Shown here one piece after another: positions 5,960 to 14,653 of a DNA stretch of 22,945 nt. The notes under the pieces are model-generated. The model was not told the DNA's origin. It did no database searches and saw only the letters and a list, made by a program, of their open reading frames with translations. Source of the DNA: a virus; the IMG/VR virus record IMGVR_UViG_3300020125_000123, positions 1 to 22,945 of that record; one strand, written 5' to 3'. How positions within the stretch are numbered: position 1 is the first letter of the stretch; the number at the start of each line of letters is the position of its first letter. A program made the position numbers and the translations under genes.

Positions 5960-8309
5960 CGATAGACCCTCCGGCGCCGTCACTGATGGACGCGCCCGTT
6001 CCGGGGCCGGCGGAGATTGACGTGCCCCCGACATGCTTCAGCTCGCCCGTCACCTCGCACCCGTGCGTGCCCGTGCCGTCATCGGCCAGGACCGCTGTCA
6101 CGATGACGTTCTTGCCGTCGTCGTAGTCCAGCACCGGCATCGTGATCGTCAGTACCTGTCCGACGTAGAAGCGCGGCACCGGCTCAGAGTATGGCAAATA
6201 ATCCGTCCGCCGCGGCTTGGAGCGCCAGGCGGCCTCTAAGGCGGCCTGCGTCTGGGCATCAGCCGCAGAGTCGAGCACGGTATCCCGTACCGCCAGCTCA
6301 GCCGCTGAGTCGGCCCCAAGCACGGCAAGATCCTCGGGGGTGGAGACCGAGCGGAATTGCTGGCCGAGATCCTGTTTCTCGGCCTCAGTGAGCAAGGGGT
6401 CGAGCGCCGTGGGCTGCTGCGTCTGATAGTAGGGCCGGTAACGCACCAGGGCCGCACGGGCCGCCGGGAGCGTGAACACGGGCTTGATCCCGTCGAGTGC
6501 GAAGTCGTCAGGCCCCGCCTCCGCCGAGGGGATAAGGCTCTCCGGCGGCGCGATCACCCCGAAGGCGAGGGCGCCCATGGGATTCGAGCTGCGCCAGCCC
6601 TTGACGCTGGCTAGGTACTTGAGCAGCACCGCGTCCACGCTCACAGGGTCGAGGCCAGAGAGCACGCCTACGCCGTCCGTGGCAGGCAAGGCCGCAGCGC
6701 TCGCCGCGTCGAACTCGCCAGCGGTCAGTGCACCGTCCCCGGTCGTGATGCCCGCCACGCAGCCCGGCAGGTCGGTTGCGGCGGTCAGATAGGGGTCGCA
6801 CGTCAACTGCCCGACCGGCGATGAACCGAGCCGGATGAGGCCCATCGAGGGGATTTCCATGTACTCGCCTGTTGCGGGCGTCGCCGCCCAGGGATCGGGA
6901 TAGGTGCCCTTGAGCGTCCAGACCCGGATGCCGCGATCCTTCAGGAGTGGCCCGGAGACGTCCATCGCTAGATGGTCGAACTCCTCCGCGACCTGATAGA
7001 TACGGTCGATCGCGGAGAGCAGGACGGGGTTGATTTCCCGGACGATCCCGCGGCCCTTCGGGATGCACTTGCCTTGGAGCTCGACACCGCCTGTCAGGCT
7101 GTCAACCCAGGTGCATGAGGCAAGGGTAAGGTTCGGTCCCGCGCCGGCCGACTCATAGGCGATCGTGCCGGTAGCTTCCGTCAGCGACCACTGATAGACG
7201 AGCCCTGCAGTGCCGGACGGTGCCCGCTGGCCGGTCCACTGCGCGATCTCCACCGTGCTTAGGGCGTGCGACCATATCGTGATCTCATCCACGTCGCCCA
7301 AGAGGAAATTGGTGGCGAAGTCCGGCAGGCGCCCGACCGCGAACGAGGTTAGGACCGAAGAGACGTAGGTGCCGGCGATTGATGCCTGAGCGATCGGCGT
7401 GTCCGGGGAGGCGCCGTCGTAGAGGCTGATCCTCATTGCCGCGGTATCGAGCACTCCCCAGAGGTCAATCCAGTTGTAGGGCCCGAGCACGCCGGCCGCG
7501 GTGGCCGAGTATCCGTTGCTCGAATCGTCCCGCACCGACCATGTGACGGAGTTCCCCGGCCCGGTATGGAGTCGCCGCTCTCCGGCGCCCGTTGAGTTGT
7601 GCCAGCCGACGATATGCTCATCCGTTGAGATGGCTGCTCTGGGCCGGAACCGGATGCCGATGGTCATGCCGCCGATCGGGCAGGATGTCGCGCCGGTGTA
7701 GAGGTAAGATGCCGCGCCGTCCAAGCGCACGCATGCCCCGCGGCCCGCGTAGCGCTTGGTCTGATAGTCCCGAGATTGCAGCTTGGCGACGACATCCTGC
7801 AAGCCTATCGACATCTGGTCTACCTCGGGGTCGAGCGCCGTTGAGACTCCGTGGAACACTTCCGCAAAGCTGCTCAGGGGCCATGATGGATCGCCCATGA
7901 AGTGTCGGGCTGAAGCGTTCTTCCACCCGAAACTGAGCCATTGCGTCAGCTCGCGCCGCGAGTCAGCGATGACGCAGTTCCCGTAGGTCGAGGCGCCGGT
8001 GTTGACCTCACCGTTGGACAGGATTCGTGATTCGCGATTCGGTGGCTGGACTAGATGGCCAATGAAGAGCTGATGCGCTGCGGCCTCACCAGTCGGGAAG
8101 GTGTCTCCGCCTGCGGTTTTGAACCATCCGCCCGAAACGAACAGGTCGATCGGGATTCCGGTAACCGGATTGTACGGTTGCAGCCAGAGGAGGTGCTCAA
8201 ACAGAATGTGGAGATTGCCCGCGATGAGCGCCGTGACCGGCGAGGCCATGGCGCCGCTCGTAAGCGAGCCGCCGTAGGTCAATCCTCCGTAAGGCGTCGC
8301 GCCGTACAT
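5943..8309 (-). CDS. Tail-tip/baseplate hub protein with inserted LamG-like domain
   Basis: The product is 788 residues; its ATG overlaps the tape measure stop as TGATG. Residues 90-190 (ILSNGEVNTGASTYGN..., then MSIGLQDVVAKLQSRDYQTKRYAG) and 405-545 (GGVELQGKCIPKGRGIVREINPVLL..IYQV, then GLIRLGSSPVGQLTCDP) look like the two halves of a conserved phage tail-tip protein. In its relatives, as I remember them, an 'RYAGTG ... DLKGxPKP ... NVxPVLVDxxxLIYQVHD' block is nearly continuous. Between them, residues 194-402 (VRLDGAASYLYTG to VDEITIWSHALSTVEIAQW) form a LamG/concanavalin-like jelly-roll. The C-terminal part, about 640-788, is mixed and ends in a Gly-rich tail. The gene follows the tape measure, as hub genes do. 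The hub would cap the tail tube and carry the spike and fibres. Confidence 0.72.
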   Translation of the reverse strand: MYGATPYGGLTYGGSLTSGAMASPVTALIAGNLHILFEHLLWLQPYNPVTGIPIDLFVSGGWFKTAGGDTFPTGEAAAHQLFIGHLVQPPNRESRILSNGEVNTGASTYGNCVIADSRRELTQWLSFGWKNASARHFMGDPSWPLSSFAEVFHGVSTALDPEVDQMSIGLQDVVAKLQSRDYQTKRYAGRGACVRLDGAASYLYTGATSCPIGGMTIGIRFRPRAAISTDEHIVGWHNSTGAGERRLHTGPGNSVTWSVRDDSSNGYSATAAGVLGPYNWIDLWGVLDTAAMRISLYDGASPDTPIAQASIAGTYVSSVLTSFAVGRLPDFATNFLLGDVDEITIWSHALSTVEIAQWTGQRAPSGTAGLVYQWSLTEATGTIAYESAGAGPNLTLASCTWVDSLTGGVELQGKCIPKGRGIVREINPVLLSAIDRIYQVAEEFDHLAMDVSGPLLKDRGIRVWTLKGTYPDPWAATPATGEYMEIPSMGLIRLGSSPVGQLTCDPYLTAATDLPGCVAGITTGDGALTAGEFDAASAAALPATDGVGVLSGLDPVSVDAVLLKYLASVKGWRSSNPMGALAFGVIAPPESLIPSAEAGPDDFALDGIKPVFTLPAARAALVRYRPYYQTQQPTALDPLLTEAEKQDLGQQFRSVSTPEDLAVLGADSAAELAVRDTVLDSAADAQTQAALEAAWRSKPRRTDYLPYSEPVPRFYVGQVLTITMPVLDYDDGKNVIVTAVLADDGTGTHGCEVTGELKHVGGTSISAGPGTGASISDGAGGSIDAGIF

Positions 8310-11300
8310 CAGGCCGCCACCCTTTCATTCGGTCTGAGGCGACCGCCGCCGCCGGTTGGACGCAGCAGCTCAAGGTTCCTGTTCAGCGAGCTTTGTACCG
8401 CCTGGAGGGTGTCCGAGATTGTCTTCAAGTGCTGGACGGCCCTCTTGTGCAGGTCGATCGTAGTCGCCGCGTTTGTGGCCGCATCGATCCCGCCCTGGCG
8501 GATGACCTTGTAGATATCGCCGTCTCTGCCGAGGGCACCCTTGACCGCGTCGAGCTGATCGCCGGTGTCGCGCACGACATGCAGAGGCGGGGGCGGCACG
8601 ATCCCGGAGCCGGAGACGGTAGGCGGCTTGTAATCGCTCCCGCTCCCTCCGGCTGCGTATCCAACGTTGGTCGGGAAGAGCGCCAAGTTCTGGGCCGGAT
8701 TCCCGGTGAGCGTCGCCTTCAGCCGGTCAGCCTCTGCCGACACGGAGAGCACCTCGGCGGCGAAGGCCCCGGTCCGGCCGAAGGTAGCGCTGAAGAGCTT
8801 GAGATAGGCGTCCGCCTGTTGGGTGAACTGGTCGCGCGCCGTCGTGTCGCCGCCGATTCCCCTCGCGAGCAGATCCTCTAGCTGCCGCTTCGACTCCGCT
8901 ACCTGGGCGCGCGGGGTGAGCGGCGAGGTCTCTGGATTCGTGAGCAGGCTCTGCTGCCACTGCGTCAACTTCTCCGCTGCGGCCTGGTTCGCCTGCGCGG
9001 CCTGAAGCTGTGTCTGCGCCGCGCTCGACTGAGTAGCCGCCGCCTTGCTCGCCGACGCCGCCGCGGCAGGCATCGTGTCGGGCAGACTATAGATGATCTT
9101 GCCGAGCCGGTTGTATGCCTCCAGGGTGAGCGTGCCGGCCGTATAGGCCAGCGCCAGCTCTTCCTTCACCCGCGCGATGTCCAGCTCATACTGGACTTCC
9201 TTGTAGGCGGCGAGGGTCTGCTCATCCGTGATGTAGCCCTGAATCTTGCCGAAGATCGAAAGCTCGGTGGCATCCGACAGCTCGCTCATGTAGCCGGCGA
9301 GCTGATCCGCGCTGATCCCGAGTTCGTCCATGTGCGACTTCAGGAAGTCAACTGCCTGCCCTTCGGTCTGATACTTCAGCACGAGCGCGGCGGATTCGAT
9401 GCCGAGATCTGAGGCGACCTGGAGGCCGAGGATACGGTGCATCTCGGTGAATGCCGCCGTGACGCCGCGCACGGAAAGCGCGAGCTGTGCGGCGACGGAG
9501 AGCAGATCCTTCTGCTGTGCCTCTTCATCGGCAAGCGTCTGGGCGTATGCGCTGCGCGAGCCAGAGAAGGCGTCGCCCGCGAACGGAGCGAGCTTGACCT
9601 TCTCCTGCTGGGCGAGAACGTTGATTTCCTGCTGCTGCGCGACCGCGAGCTGCGCCAGGAGATCGGCGTGCTTGCCGGCCTTCTTGTTCAGGTCGGCGTA
9701 CTTCGTCGCCAGATCGGCGAGCGCCTTGCCTTCCTCGCCGAGCCGAGCGATGCGCGCCTGCTCTAACGCGTCACGCACCTCTTGCGCCGGATCAGTCCCG
9801 CCGCCCGCGCCCTTGCCCACCTTGCCGAGCCGTTTCAGCGCGTCCGCGAGTTCCTTATCCGAGATGAGCGTAATGCTATCGATGACGGCCTGCGCCGCCG
9901 CGATATTCGCAAGCGTGGCATCTAGCGCAGCCTGGAGGGCTCCCAGAGAATCGAGCGCCGCTCCGTCCACGGCGATGTCCGCCTGAACGCGGGCCTTGGC
10001 GAGATCGATATGCCCCTTCGTGGCGAGCTGCTCTGCCTTGAGCACCGCGATCTTTTGTTCTAGATCGACTTCCTTGAGCTTCAGGTCGGCAACGTCCAGC
10101 GCCTCCTGAGCCTTGATAAGCGTCGCCCGCTGATTGAACGCGGCGGCGTCCGCCTTCATTTGATCCGCAGGGCTCAGGTTGCGATTGATGCCGAGGATCT
10201 TGTCTTTTTCCTGTTGGATCGCGAGCGCGAACTGCGCAATCGATTTGGTCGTATCGATTCCGAGTGACACGTCACGCTGCATCTCGACAAAGAAGTCAGA
10301 GACCGCCTTAGACAATGCCTGAGCCACCTGCGGCACGCCGTAGTTCGCGACCTTCATCGCGAAATCGATGTCCGATTGCAGGGCGGTCATGTCCGTTGCG
10401 GTCGTCTTCTTGAGGGCCGCAAGCACCTCGGGCGGGAGGTGTCCGCCGGACGTGGCGGCTTGCTTGACCGCTTCGCTGATCCCGAATGAGATCGCGTCCT
10501 GCATGCTGCTGAAGGTACGGACGACGGTGCCGACCACGACGCGTATAATGTTGTCGCGCACCTTGATATCGATGAGCGGGATGCCCTCCAGGAAGAGGCC
10601 GAGCGAGGCCATCTCGGCCTGGAGGCCCTTGAAGATGTTGGTGAGCGCATCCTTGACGGCGCCGTTGAGTTGGTGCGAGGTCTCACCGATGACAATGTTG
10701 CCGGAGGCCGTCAGGGATGCAGAGGCGGAATCACCAGCCTTGGAGATGAGGGCACCCAGGATAGAGCCGATCGCGCCGCCGATCGAGCCGCCAGTCGCTG
10801 CGCCAGGCCCCGCGCCCACGCCGCCCGCGAAGGCCCCGATGATGGCCCCGATGATGCCGCCGATGATCGTGCCCACGATGCCGCCGACGCCGGCGTAATT
10901 GCCCTCCAATCTGCCGCCAAGGGCGGACGCGCCGCCGGTCTTGGATGTGGCGCCGACGCCGAGGTCCGTAAGGAGCGTGGCGCCTACGTTGATCGCGGCC
11001 GCGGCGCCCAACGCCTTCTGCATTTTGCTCGCGGCGGTCGCGGCTGCATCAATCGCGGTGATCAGCTTGCCCATGTCCGCCGCGATCTTGCCGATAGCTG
11101 TCGAGGAGCCGCCAAGGGAGGTCGATAGGGTGTCGAAGGCGCTCGCGAGATCGGTCCGCAGCTCATGCGCTGCGGCACGCGCCCGCTCTTCCGCAGAGGC
11201 CGTCAGCGCCGCAGAGTCGGCCCGCCGTTGATAGGCGGCGATTTCCGCCTCGATATCCGCCAGGACCCCGCCGTCCTTTTTCTGGATCGCGATGGCCTGC

Positions 11301-13684
11301 TCATGGATGAGTAGCGCCTTGGACGCGTCATCCAGCAAGTTGTACTTCTCAAGGACGGCGACGACGCTCGCGCCGTACTTCTGCGTCGCCTCTATGAGTT
11401 CGTGGTTGTCCTTACCCTTGGCGATGATCGCGTCGATCTGCTTCTCAGCGGCGACGCGACGATCCTCCTCGGCCGTGGTGCTCTTGAGGAATTCCAGGAA
11501 GGTGCGCGCGCCGATGATCCGCGCCGCAGCGGCATCCTTCTCCTCCTGCGTCTTTGGCAGTTGCTTGCGGAATGCCGCTTCGATCTCTAGCTGAACAGAT
11601 AGATCTCGGGATGCTTGCGTGCTTTGCGCCTTGGCATCTGCGAGCGCGGCTTCCGCCTCGCGGCTTGCGATTGAGAACTGAAGATTCTCTTGCAGGATCG
11701 CTAACCCGTCAGCGGTCGCCTGCTTATCATCGATGCGCTTAGCCACGAGGGCGGTCAACTTCGCGGTTTGCTCATCGAAGGCCGCGCTCTCACTCTTGAT
11801 CTTGGCCGCAATGTTGGCCGCATCTGCGCTCTTGCCGAGTTCTAATAGCTTACTGCGCGAGTCCGTAAGCTTATCGATCTCCGCTCGCTGCAACTTCGTT
11901 AGCTGCAACACCTCCGCATCGATCGCCGCGTGCCGCTCCTGGGCACGCTTCGCTGTCTCATAGGCAATGATGCCGCCGCCAACCGCCGCCAGAAGTTTCG
12001 CTTGCCCATCGGCGGCGAGCTGCGCCTTAGTCGTTAGGTCGGCCAGCCCTTCGGAATAGGACCGTACCGCGGCTAGCGCTGCGCGCAGCGCGTCGCCGGT
12101 ACCCTTGACCTTGTTCGCAATGTCATCCTCGCCGCGTGCATGCGCGGCATGCACCTTTGTGTTGCCCTCCAGCGCCTGCGAATTGGCTGCGAGATCAGCG
12201 AGGATCGCCGCATTGGCGTCATCGTAGGTCTTGGCTTCCTTGCGCCGCGCGTCGGCGGCCATGCCCAGGTTAAGGGCGACCTCCGCCTGATACCTGGAGA
12301 CTGCGGCGATAGCTGGCCGCCACCGATCCCCGCCGCCGAGTGCAGATGGGAGATTTGAAATCCCCTCCATGATGTGCTGCACGGCAGCGAGGCTATTAAC
12401 CGCGATGAACTTGAAGGCTTCGATGATCCCTGCGGCCAAATTATTTGTTTCGAATTGCCACTCGTTGTAGGCGAGCGCCACTATCGAAACAGCGCCCCGG
12501 ATGGCCTGCCCGATTGTGTGACCGACCTCCTTGACCTTCTCGCCCAGCGCATCCCATCCGCCCGCGTTGTTCAGCGTTCCGGTCAATATGGCCTGTAGCG
12601 TCGGGATGACCTCGCTGGCGATGGATTCCTTGAAGAGGTCGAGCTTGCTCTTCGCGATATTGATGCTGCCGCCGAGGGTCTGGGAGAAGGCCAGCGCGGC
12701 GCCCTCCGTGTGCTGCTGTAGGAGGCCAAGAATCGTTGACTGATACTCCGCCACCTTCCCGGTGTCGATCATGTCCTGGAGGGTCTTACGCTGGCCGGCG
12801 GACAGGTCGATACCAACATCCTTAATCCGGGTCAGCGACCGAGCGTTGCCCTCTAGCAGGGGGCCGAGAAGGGTTGCAGAGGTCGAGAGATCTTTGCCGG
12901 TCGCCTGCGCATAATCCAGGACGGCCTTCGTGGCGACGGGGAACACGTCATGGCCGATTCGCGTATACCGCGTCAGGATGCCCTCGGCGGCTACGATCGC
13001 ATCTTTGCTGCGGCCGGTCACGTTCACCAGAGATTCAGCGGTGCGAATCAGCTCGGCGGAGGAATAGCCAGCCGCCGCGCCGTTACTGCGCAGAGAAGCC
13101 TCTAGCTGAGAGTAGGTCTCCTGCGTCTTGATGCCATCGGCTATGATGTCCTTGAGGATTTTCAGCGCTTCAAGTCCACCGACGAGCGCCACGACCCCGG
13201 CCGCGAGAGCGAGCACCGCCGGGAGGGCGGCGCCGCCTAGCGATCCCGCGAGGGATTCGAGCTGACCCGATAGGCCACCAACCTTCTGCCCCATCTGGTC
13301 TACGGCCTGACCGCCAAAGCCGCAGACCTCGGTTAGCTTTGAGATGAGACCAGAGAACGTCTGTACGCCGCCCTCGGCGTTCTGGAACTTCTGCTGTGCC
13401 AGGCCGAGCTGCGCGTTGTAGGTCTGGTGGGTGATAATCCCGCGCTCTAGCGCCTGCCCGAGGGTGCGCTGCGCGTTCTCATACTTGACGTGCCCGGCGA
13501 CGACGGGGTCTAGACTGGAGGCGAGGCGGCGATAGGACTCCTCGATCTTGTTCGTCTCGGTGCCGAGCGCGCGCATCGCCGCGGCGGCGGAGTCTCCGCT
13601 CCGCTTCGTGTCCTCGACACCCGTCACCAGGCCCTTCGAATCGAAGAGCAACCGGACGGTGCGGGTGACGGTGTCGCCGCTCAC
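8309..13684 (-). CDS. Tail tape measure protein
   Basis: The product is 1791 residues from a GTG that directly abuts the TAG of the T frame; GGAGG lies about 11 bases upstream. Residues 50-100 (RRLASSLDPVVAGHVKYENA, then an ITHQTYN stretch) match the N-terminal region of lambda-type/TMP_2 tape measure proteins. Hydrophobic segments occur at about 151-178 (ALPAVLALAAGVVALVGG) and in a long Gly/Ile-rich block at about 925-982. Much of the rest is Ala/Lys/Glu/Gln-rich helix with coiled-coil character. At roughly 1.5 angstroms per residue, the helical ruler would set a tail about 270 nm long. The Gly-rich block probably inserts into the host membrane during DNA delivery. The position after the frameshifted chaperone genes is the classic one. 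No peptidase or lysozyme domain is evident. Confidence 0.93.
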   Translation of the reverse strand: MSGDTVTRTVRLLFDSKGLVTGVEDTKRSGDSAAAAMRALGTETNKIEESYRRLASSLDPVVAGHVKYENAQRTLGQALERGIITHQTYNAQLGLAQQKFQNAEGGVQTFSGLISKLTEVCGFGGQAVDQMGQKVGGLSGQLESLAGSLGGAALPAVLALAAGVVALVGGLEALKILKDIIADGIKTQETYSQLEASLRSNGAAAGYSSAELIRTAESLVNVTGRSKDAIVAAEGILTRYTRIGHDVFPVATKAVLDYAQATGKDLSTSATLLGPLLEGNARSLTRIKDVGIDLSAGQRKTLQDMIDTGKVAEYQSTILGLLQQHTEGAALAFSQTLGGSINIAKSKLDLFKESIASEVIPTLQAILTGTLNNAGGWDALGEKVKEVGHTIGQAIRGAVSIVALAYNEWQFETNNLAAGIIEAFKFIAVNSLAAVQHIMEGISNLPSALGGGDRWRPAIAAVSRYQAEVALNLGMAADARRKEAKTYDDANAAILADLAANSQALEGNTKVHAAHARGEDDIANKVKGTGDALRAALAAVRSYSEGLADLTTKAQLAADGQAKLLAAVGGGIIAYETAKRAQERHAAIDAEVLQLTKLQRAEIDKLTDSRSKLLELGKSADAANIAAKIKSESAAFDEQTAKLTALVAKRIDDKQATADGLAILQENLQFSIASREAEAALADAKAQSTQASRDLSVQLEIEAAFRKQLPKTQEEKDAAAARIIGARTFLEFLKSTTAEEDRRVAAEKQIDAIIAKGKDNHELIEATQKYGASVVAVLEKYNLLDDASKALLIHEQAIAIQKKDGGVLADIEAEIAAYQRRADSAALTASAEERARAAAHELRTDLASAFDTLSTSLGGSSTAIGKIAADMGKLITAIDAAATAASKMQKALGAAAAINVGATLLTDLGVGATSKTGGASALGGRLEGNYAGVGGIVGTIIGGIIGAIIGAFAGGVGAGPGAATGGSIGGAIGSILGALISKAGDSASASLTASGNIVIGETSHQLNGAVKDALTNIFKGLQAEMASLGLFLEGIPLIDIKVRDNIIRVVVGTVVRTFSSMQDAISFGISEAVKQAATSGGHLPPEVLAALKKTTATDMTALQSDIDFAMKVANYGVPQVAQALSKAVSDFFVEMQRDVSLGIDTTKSIAQFALAIQQEKDKILGINRNLSPADQMKADAAAFNQRATLIKAQEALDVADLKLKEVDLEQKIAVLKAEQLATKGHIDLAKARVQADIAVDGAALDSLGALQAALDATLANIAAAQAVIDSITLISDKELADALKRLGKVGKGAGGGTDPAQEVRDALEQARIARLGEEGKALADLATKYADLNKKAGKHADLLAQLAVAQQQEINVLAQQEKVKLAPFAGDAFSGSRSAYAQTLADEEAQQKDLLSVAAQLALSVRGVTAAFTEMHRILGLQVASDLGIESAALVLKYQTEGQAVDFLKSHMDELGISADQLAGYMSELSDATELSIFGKIQGYITDEQTLAAYKEVQYELDIARVKEELALAYTAGTLTLEAYNRLGKIIYSLPDTMPAAAASASKAAATQSSAAQTQLQAAQANQAAAEKLTQWQQSLLTNPETSPLTPRAQVAESKRQLEDLLARGIGGDTTARDQFTQQADAYLKLFSATFGRTGAFAAEVLSVSAEADRLKATLTGNPAQNLALFPTNVGYAAGGSGSDYKPPTVSGSGIVPPPPLHVVRDTGDQLDAVKGALGRDGDIYKVIRQGGIDAATNAATTIDLHKRAVQHLKTISDTLQAVQSSLNRNLELLRPTGGGGRLRPNERVAA

Positions 13685-14161
13685 CTACTTCTGCGCCTCC
13701 GCCTGGATACTGTCCATGACCGCCCAGAGGTCTAGCCAGATCTCCCAATCATCGGGATCGACTTCACGGTACTCGAAGTAGGAGCGGGCGGCGGTGAAGG
13801 GGATCGGGCCCGGAAGCGCGCCCCCCATAGGGAGGATGATCGTGCTCCGATTGCCGGCGAGGCGACGCCAGCCGGTCCAGACCTCGCCGGCTAGCGAAGG
13901 CGGTTCGGAATGTTCCCGGTAAATCTGATAGGCGGGATCTAGGAAGCACGGCTGCGCCCGCCCGGCCTTCCAGCCGTTGACCTCCGCCAGGAGCACGGCG
14001 AGGTCTTCTCCAGTCCGGCTCGCCCGCTCCATGGCCTCCTGCCTTCTATGCTGGTAGATGGTCTCGGTTTCTTGCTCGAATACCAGCTTGGACTTGAGAG
14101 CGCCTCCGTACCGTACCCACCAGCGAAACGCTGAGGGCGACTCAGGGGAGGCGCCGATCAG
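13685..14161 (-). CDS. Tail assembly chaperone T extension, expressed by -1 frameshift from G
   Basis: This frame has no plausible start of its own: the only candidate, a GTG at 14182, lies inside G and has no Shine-Dalgarno sequence. The heptamer G GGA AAC just before the G stop places the ribosome exactly in this frame (GGG AAA CTG), so it is read as the second half of a G-T fusion of 319 residues (161 plus 158). The T part contains an amphipathic start (KLIGASPESPSAFRW), an RRQEAMERA helix, and the C-terminal DPDDWEIWLDLWAVMDS. In lambda-like phages the G and G-T proteins coat the tape measure and recruit tube subunits in a set ratio. The T stop is directly followed by the tape measure start. 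Confidence 0.82.
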   Translation of the reverse strand: MIGASPESPSAFRWWVRYGGALKSKLVFEQETETIYQHRRQEAMERASRTGEDLAVLLAEVNGWKAGRAQPCFLDPAYQIYREHSEPPSLAGEVWTGWRRLAGNRSTIILPMGGALPGPIPFTAARSYFEYREVDPDDWEIWLDLWAVMDSIQAEAQK

Positions 14162-14643
14162 TTTCCCTTGGCGCCCTCCCACCGGGCGTCTCGCTCACGC
14201 GTGAGGCGGTTCCTGGCCGTGATCCATGCATCGTTGATCTCATCGATCTCCAGGAGGGCGACGCACATATCGACGTCTAAGGAGCCGTCCGGCTTCGTGT
14301 CCGAGATCGGCTGCTCGTCCTCGCCGATGAAGTCACTGAAGCCGCCGAAAGTCGTTCCGACGGAGACCACGCGCGCGAGCCGGATGTTCTCGCGGCCGAG
14401 CTTCTCCTCCTCGGCGTCATTCATGACCGTCTTGCCGGACGTGGCGAGCGTGCCTAGCTTCTCCATCTCCGCCGCCTCCGCCTTGGTGAGCTTGTCGGTG
14501 AGACCGAGAGCCGCCCGGGCGTCGCGGATCGCGTTGAGGTAGGCGGTGAAAAACTCCTGCCCCTGGGCGCGCACCTTGATTGAGCCGCCGCCGTCTAGCG
14601 GGACCGTCGTCCACTTCTTGAGGCCAGAAAGCTTGACTGCCAT
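14158..14643 (-). CDS. Tail assembly chaperone G
   Basis: The product is 161 residues. The ATG is preceded by GGGAG with 5-base spacing and lies just after the tail tube gene. The protein is predominantly helical and charged, with a beta-like start (MAVKLSGLKKWTTVPLDGGGSIKV), a KLTKAEAAEMEKLGT helix, and an acidic region EDEQPISDTKPDGSLDVDM before the C-terminal helix (INDAWITARNRLTRERDARW). Position, length and the slippery sequence at its very end identify it as the short form of the G/G-T chaperone pair. Family identity is inferred from context and the frameshift, because these proteins diverge strongly in sequence. The G form ends at TGA 14158-14160, immediately after the slippery AAC codon. 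Confidence 0.82.
   Translation of the reverse strand: MAVKLSGLKKWTTVPLDGGGSIKVRAQGQEFFTAYLNAIRDARAALGLTDKLTKAEAAEMEKLGTLATSGKTVMNDAEEEKLGRENIRLARVVSVGTTFGGFSDFIGEDEQPISDTKPDGSLDVDMCVALLEIDEINDAWITARNRLTRERDARWEGAKGN
14161..14167 (-). other. Programmed -1 ribosomal frameshift site (G GGA AAC)
   Basis: On the minus strand the end of G reads AAG GGA AAC TGA. The heptamer G GGA AAC fits the X XXY YYZ rule with X=G and Y=A, in the correct phase relative to G, and lies directly before the stop codon. A one-base slip back reads GGG AAA CTG and continues through T to the TAG before the tape measure. Lambda uses the closely related GGGAAAG. I did not identify a clear downstream pseudoknot or stem by eye. 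Confidence 0.85.
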
Positions 14644-14653
14644 AGATCTCCCG

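Noticed and set aside
5960-6034. Longer spike start adding 25 residues
   Set aside because: It lies inside the hub gene, and the ATG at 5959 has a much better ribosome binding site.
9399-9986. 195-residue plus-strand frame inside the tape measure gene (also 10368-10898)
   Set aside because: Ser/Ala/Arg-rich antisense shadows of a long, clearly coding gene.
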